This document shows positions 62,681 through 64,000 of a DNA stretch of 64,000 nucleotides, piece by piece; positions within the stretch are counted from its first letter, which is position 1; the number at the start of each line of letters is the position of its first letter. The stretch covers positions 248,001 through 312,000 of the forward strand of contig CAVVPD010000007.1 in NCBI GenBank assembly GCA_963750045.1, given 5' to 3'. Under the pieces are notes generated by a model. That model saw only the letters and a program-made list of their open reading frames with translations, did not search any database and had not been told where the DNA came from. The DNA is from DASUAS01 sp963750045. GTDB taxonomy: Bacteria > Actinomycetota > Acidimicrobiia > IMCC26256 > DASPTH01. Made by a program: the position numbers and the translations under genes.

Positions 62681-64000
62681 ACGTACAGTGCGTCGGTCGC
62701 CGCGACGGTTCCACCGAGCGACTGGAAGCCCGACCATCCGGACGAAGTGAATTGGCCGTGCCAGAGCGCGTTGTCGACGCCCCGGACGAACACGGACACC
62801 GAGGAGGTCGCCGACACCACCGTGGGCGACGCATTGGTGTTGCCGGCGAGCGACTGGAAGCCCGTCCACCTTCCGCTGATCAGTCGGTTGCAGAACACCG
62901 CAGCGTTCGTCCCGCGCGCCAGGACGTAGACACTGCCGGCACCGTCGACCACCGAGGTCGGGTCACCGGTCCACGTGCCACCGAGGTTCTGCCATCCGCC
63001 CCAGGCTCCGTTGTAGCGGCGGAACCAGATCGCGTCGTCGCTGTTGCGGATGAAGACGTAGACACCGGTCGCGGTGGCGACGGCCGTCGGCGCCGCGTGC
63101 GGCGAGCCGCCGAGGCTGCTCCAGGGACCCCACGCCCCGCCGGCGAGGAGTCGGGTGTAGAGCTGCCCGTCGGAGCCGCGGGCGAAGACGTGGACCCCGA
63201 ACGAGCTGGAGACGGCGGCGACGTCCGACGTCAAGTTGCCCTGCAGAGGGGCCCAAGAGGACCAGACGCCGTTGTCGAGGTGGCCGTACCAGAGCTGCCC
63301 GTTCTGGGACCGGGCGAAGACGTAGATCGCGTCGGGCGCGGTGATCGCGACGGGGTCCGAGGTGAGCGGCACGCCCCCGAAGACCTGCGGTCCCGACCAC
63401 GCACCTTCGGACAGGCGGTTCCACCAGAGGGCGTCGCCGACGCCGCGTCCGAACGCATAGAGCCCGGTGGGATCGACGGTCGCGGTGAGCGCGGACGACA
63501 CGGTGGGGCCGATCTGCCCGCCGCTGAACGGACCACCGGTCGAGGTGAAGGCGAAGATGTTGCCGTTCGAACCCCGGTAGAAGACCGCGACCCGGCCGGG
63601 GCCCGTCGAGGCCGCCGCCGCCGCGACCGGCAGCTCCGCGTGCTCAACGCAGCCGTGGGCCGGCGCGTGCTCGGCCGTCGCGTTGTCGACCGCGGCGGCA
63701 GTGCTGCAGGCATAATCGGCGATGGTGTACGGCGGTGTGCACGTGACCACGCGGCATGCGATCGGGCCGGTGGCCCCGATCTCCTGGTGGCACTGCCCGT
63801 ACCGGAAGTAGTTGCAGTAGATCTTCCTCGTGTCGCACCCGCCACCACAGGTGCACTCGGTGCAACCTGCACAGAACCCGTTCCCGAGGCCGGGTCCGCA
63901 GCAGTTTTGCATGCAGTCCATGTAGTAGCGGGTGCCGTTGCAGAAGCTCGAGTAGTCGGCACGCCACCAGCCGCCGATGAAGCTCCCGGTCGGGCAGGCG
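62677..64000 (-). CDS. Cys-rich, PLL/tectonin-type beta-propeller secreted protein, N-terminus beyond window
   Basis: At least 440 residues; the frame stays open to base 64000, so the true start and any signal peptide are outside. The visible N-terminal 90 residues are Cys-rich (CCGPGLGNGFCAGCTECTCGGGC, then YFRYGQCHQEI and CRVVTC), implying several disulfides. From about 100 residues on, six or seven repeats of about 45 residues follow (for example VHVFARGSDGQLYTRLLAGGAWGPWSSLGG and VYVFIRNSDDAIWFRRYNGAWGGWQNLGG). They have the pattern of DUF346/PLL-like lectin propellers that bind sugars. Probably a secreted glycan-binding protein. Confidence 0.8.
   Translation of the reverse strand, partial: ACPTGSFIGGWWRADYSSFCNGTRYYMDCMQNCCGPGLGNGFCAGCTECTCGGGCDTRKIYCNYFRYGQCHQEIGATGPIACRVVTCTPPYTIADYACSTAAAVDNATAEHAPAHGCVEHAELPVAAAAASTGPGRVAVFYRGSNGNIFAFTSTGGPFSGGQIGPTVSSALTATVDPTGLYAFGRGVGDALWWNRLSEGAWSGPQVFGGVPLTSDPVAITAPDAIYVFARSQNGQLWYGHLDNGVWSSWAPLQGNLTSDVAAVSSSFGVHVFARGSDGQLYTRLLAGGAWGPWSSLGGSPHAAPTAVATATGVYVFIRNSDDAIWFRRYNGAWGGWQNLGGTWTGDPTSVVDGAGSVYVLARGTNAAVFCNRLISGRWTGFQSLAGNTNASPTVVSATSSVSVFVRGVDNALWHGQFTSSGWSGFQSLGGTVAATDALYV

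Noticed and set aside
1..64000. Insertion sequences, prophage, integrase sites or defence systems
   Set aside because: No transposase, integrase, nuclease or toxin-antitoxin motif was found in any translated frame examined; base composition looks uniform by eye.

Overview
The window is very GC-rich, densely coded actinobacterial DNA. Gene content fits a member of the class Acidimicrobiia or a near relative. The cues are cell-wall arabinose-donor genes (dprE1/dprE2 and a UbiA-type phosphoribosyltransferase), B12-dependent metabolism, HadA/HadB-like dehydratases, many apparently leaderless promoters, and gene order shared with Mycobacterium (ligA / MetE-like protein / mnmA / iscS; sucB / lipB / lipA). 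No rRNA, tRNA, CRISPR array, transposase or phage gene was seen. Class assignment is inference; no marker such as 16S is present.

Layout. 1-10.3 kb: a Ser/Thr kinase (cut by the window edge), a small membrane-anchored protein, a hadA-hadB-alcohol dehydrogenase operon, ligA, a zinc-ribbon/Thr-Pro-stalk membrane protein, a MetE-C-like protein, a membrane protein, mnmA and iscS. 10.3-13.8 kb: a small basic protein, methylmalonyl-CoA mutase and its GTPase chaperone MeaB. 13.8-22.7 kb: a PAS-PAS-GGDEF-EAL protein, a secreted Cys-repeat protein, a conserved hypothetical, a sirtuin, a rhodanese-MoeB fusion and a cpaE-cpaF pilus ATPase pair. Three of these loci carry a similar WhiG/FliA-like promoter motif. 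22.7-26.5 kb (minus strand): cobalamin adenosyltransferase, leucyl aminopeptidase with a histone-like tail, and a secreted cupredoxin/beta-helix protein. 26.6-34 kb: decaprenyl-phosphoryl-arabinose synthesis, a HAD phosphatase and cobalamin-dependent methionine synthase.

34-50.3 kb is mostly a surface-polysaccharide region: methyltransferases, GT-C-like and GT2/GT4 glycosyltransferases, dTDP-rhamnose genes rmlA-rmlC-rmlB and a Wzm/Wzt-type ABC exporter. 50.3-56.9 kb is a tightly overlapping minus-strand operon: lpd, sucB-type E2, a single-ORF LipB-LipA fusion, an M24 peptidase and a membrane protein. It supplies an acyltransferase, its reductase and the enzymes that make its lipoyl cofactor. 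57-61 kb holds a flippase-like protein, a nucleotide-sugar reductase, an alpha/beta hydrolase lacking its nucleophile serine and a DUF1802-like protein. The last 3 kb has a short structured transcript with an unusually long Shine-Dalgarno match, a lipoprotein and a Cys-rich/beta-propeller secreted protein running off the window.

Data quality. About 20 conserved genes are broken by single-base indels, often at G or C runs, while their neighbours are intact and every motif is preserved across the break. I read these as sequencing or assembly errors, not pseudogenes, and annotate the full gene spans as CDS with the break noted.
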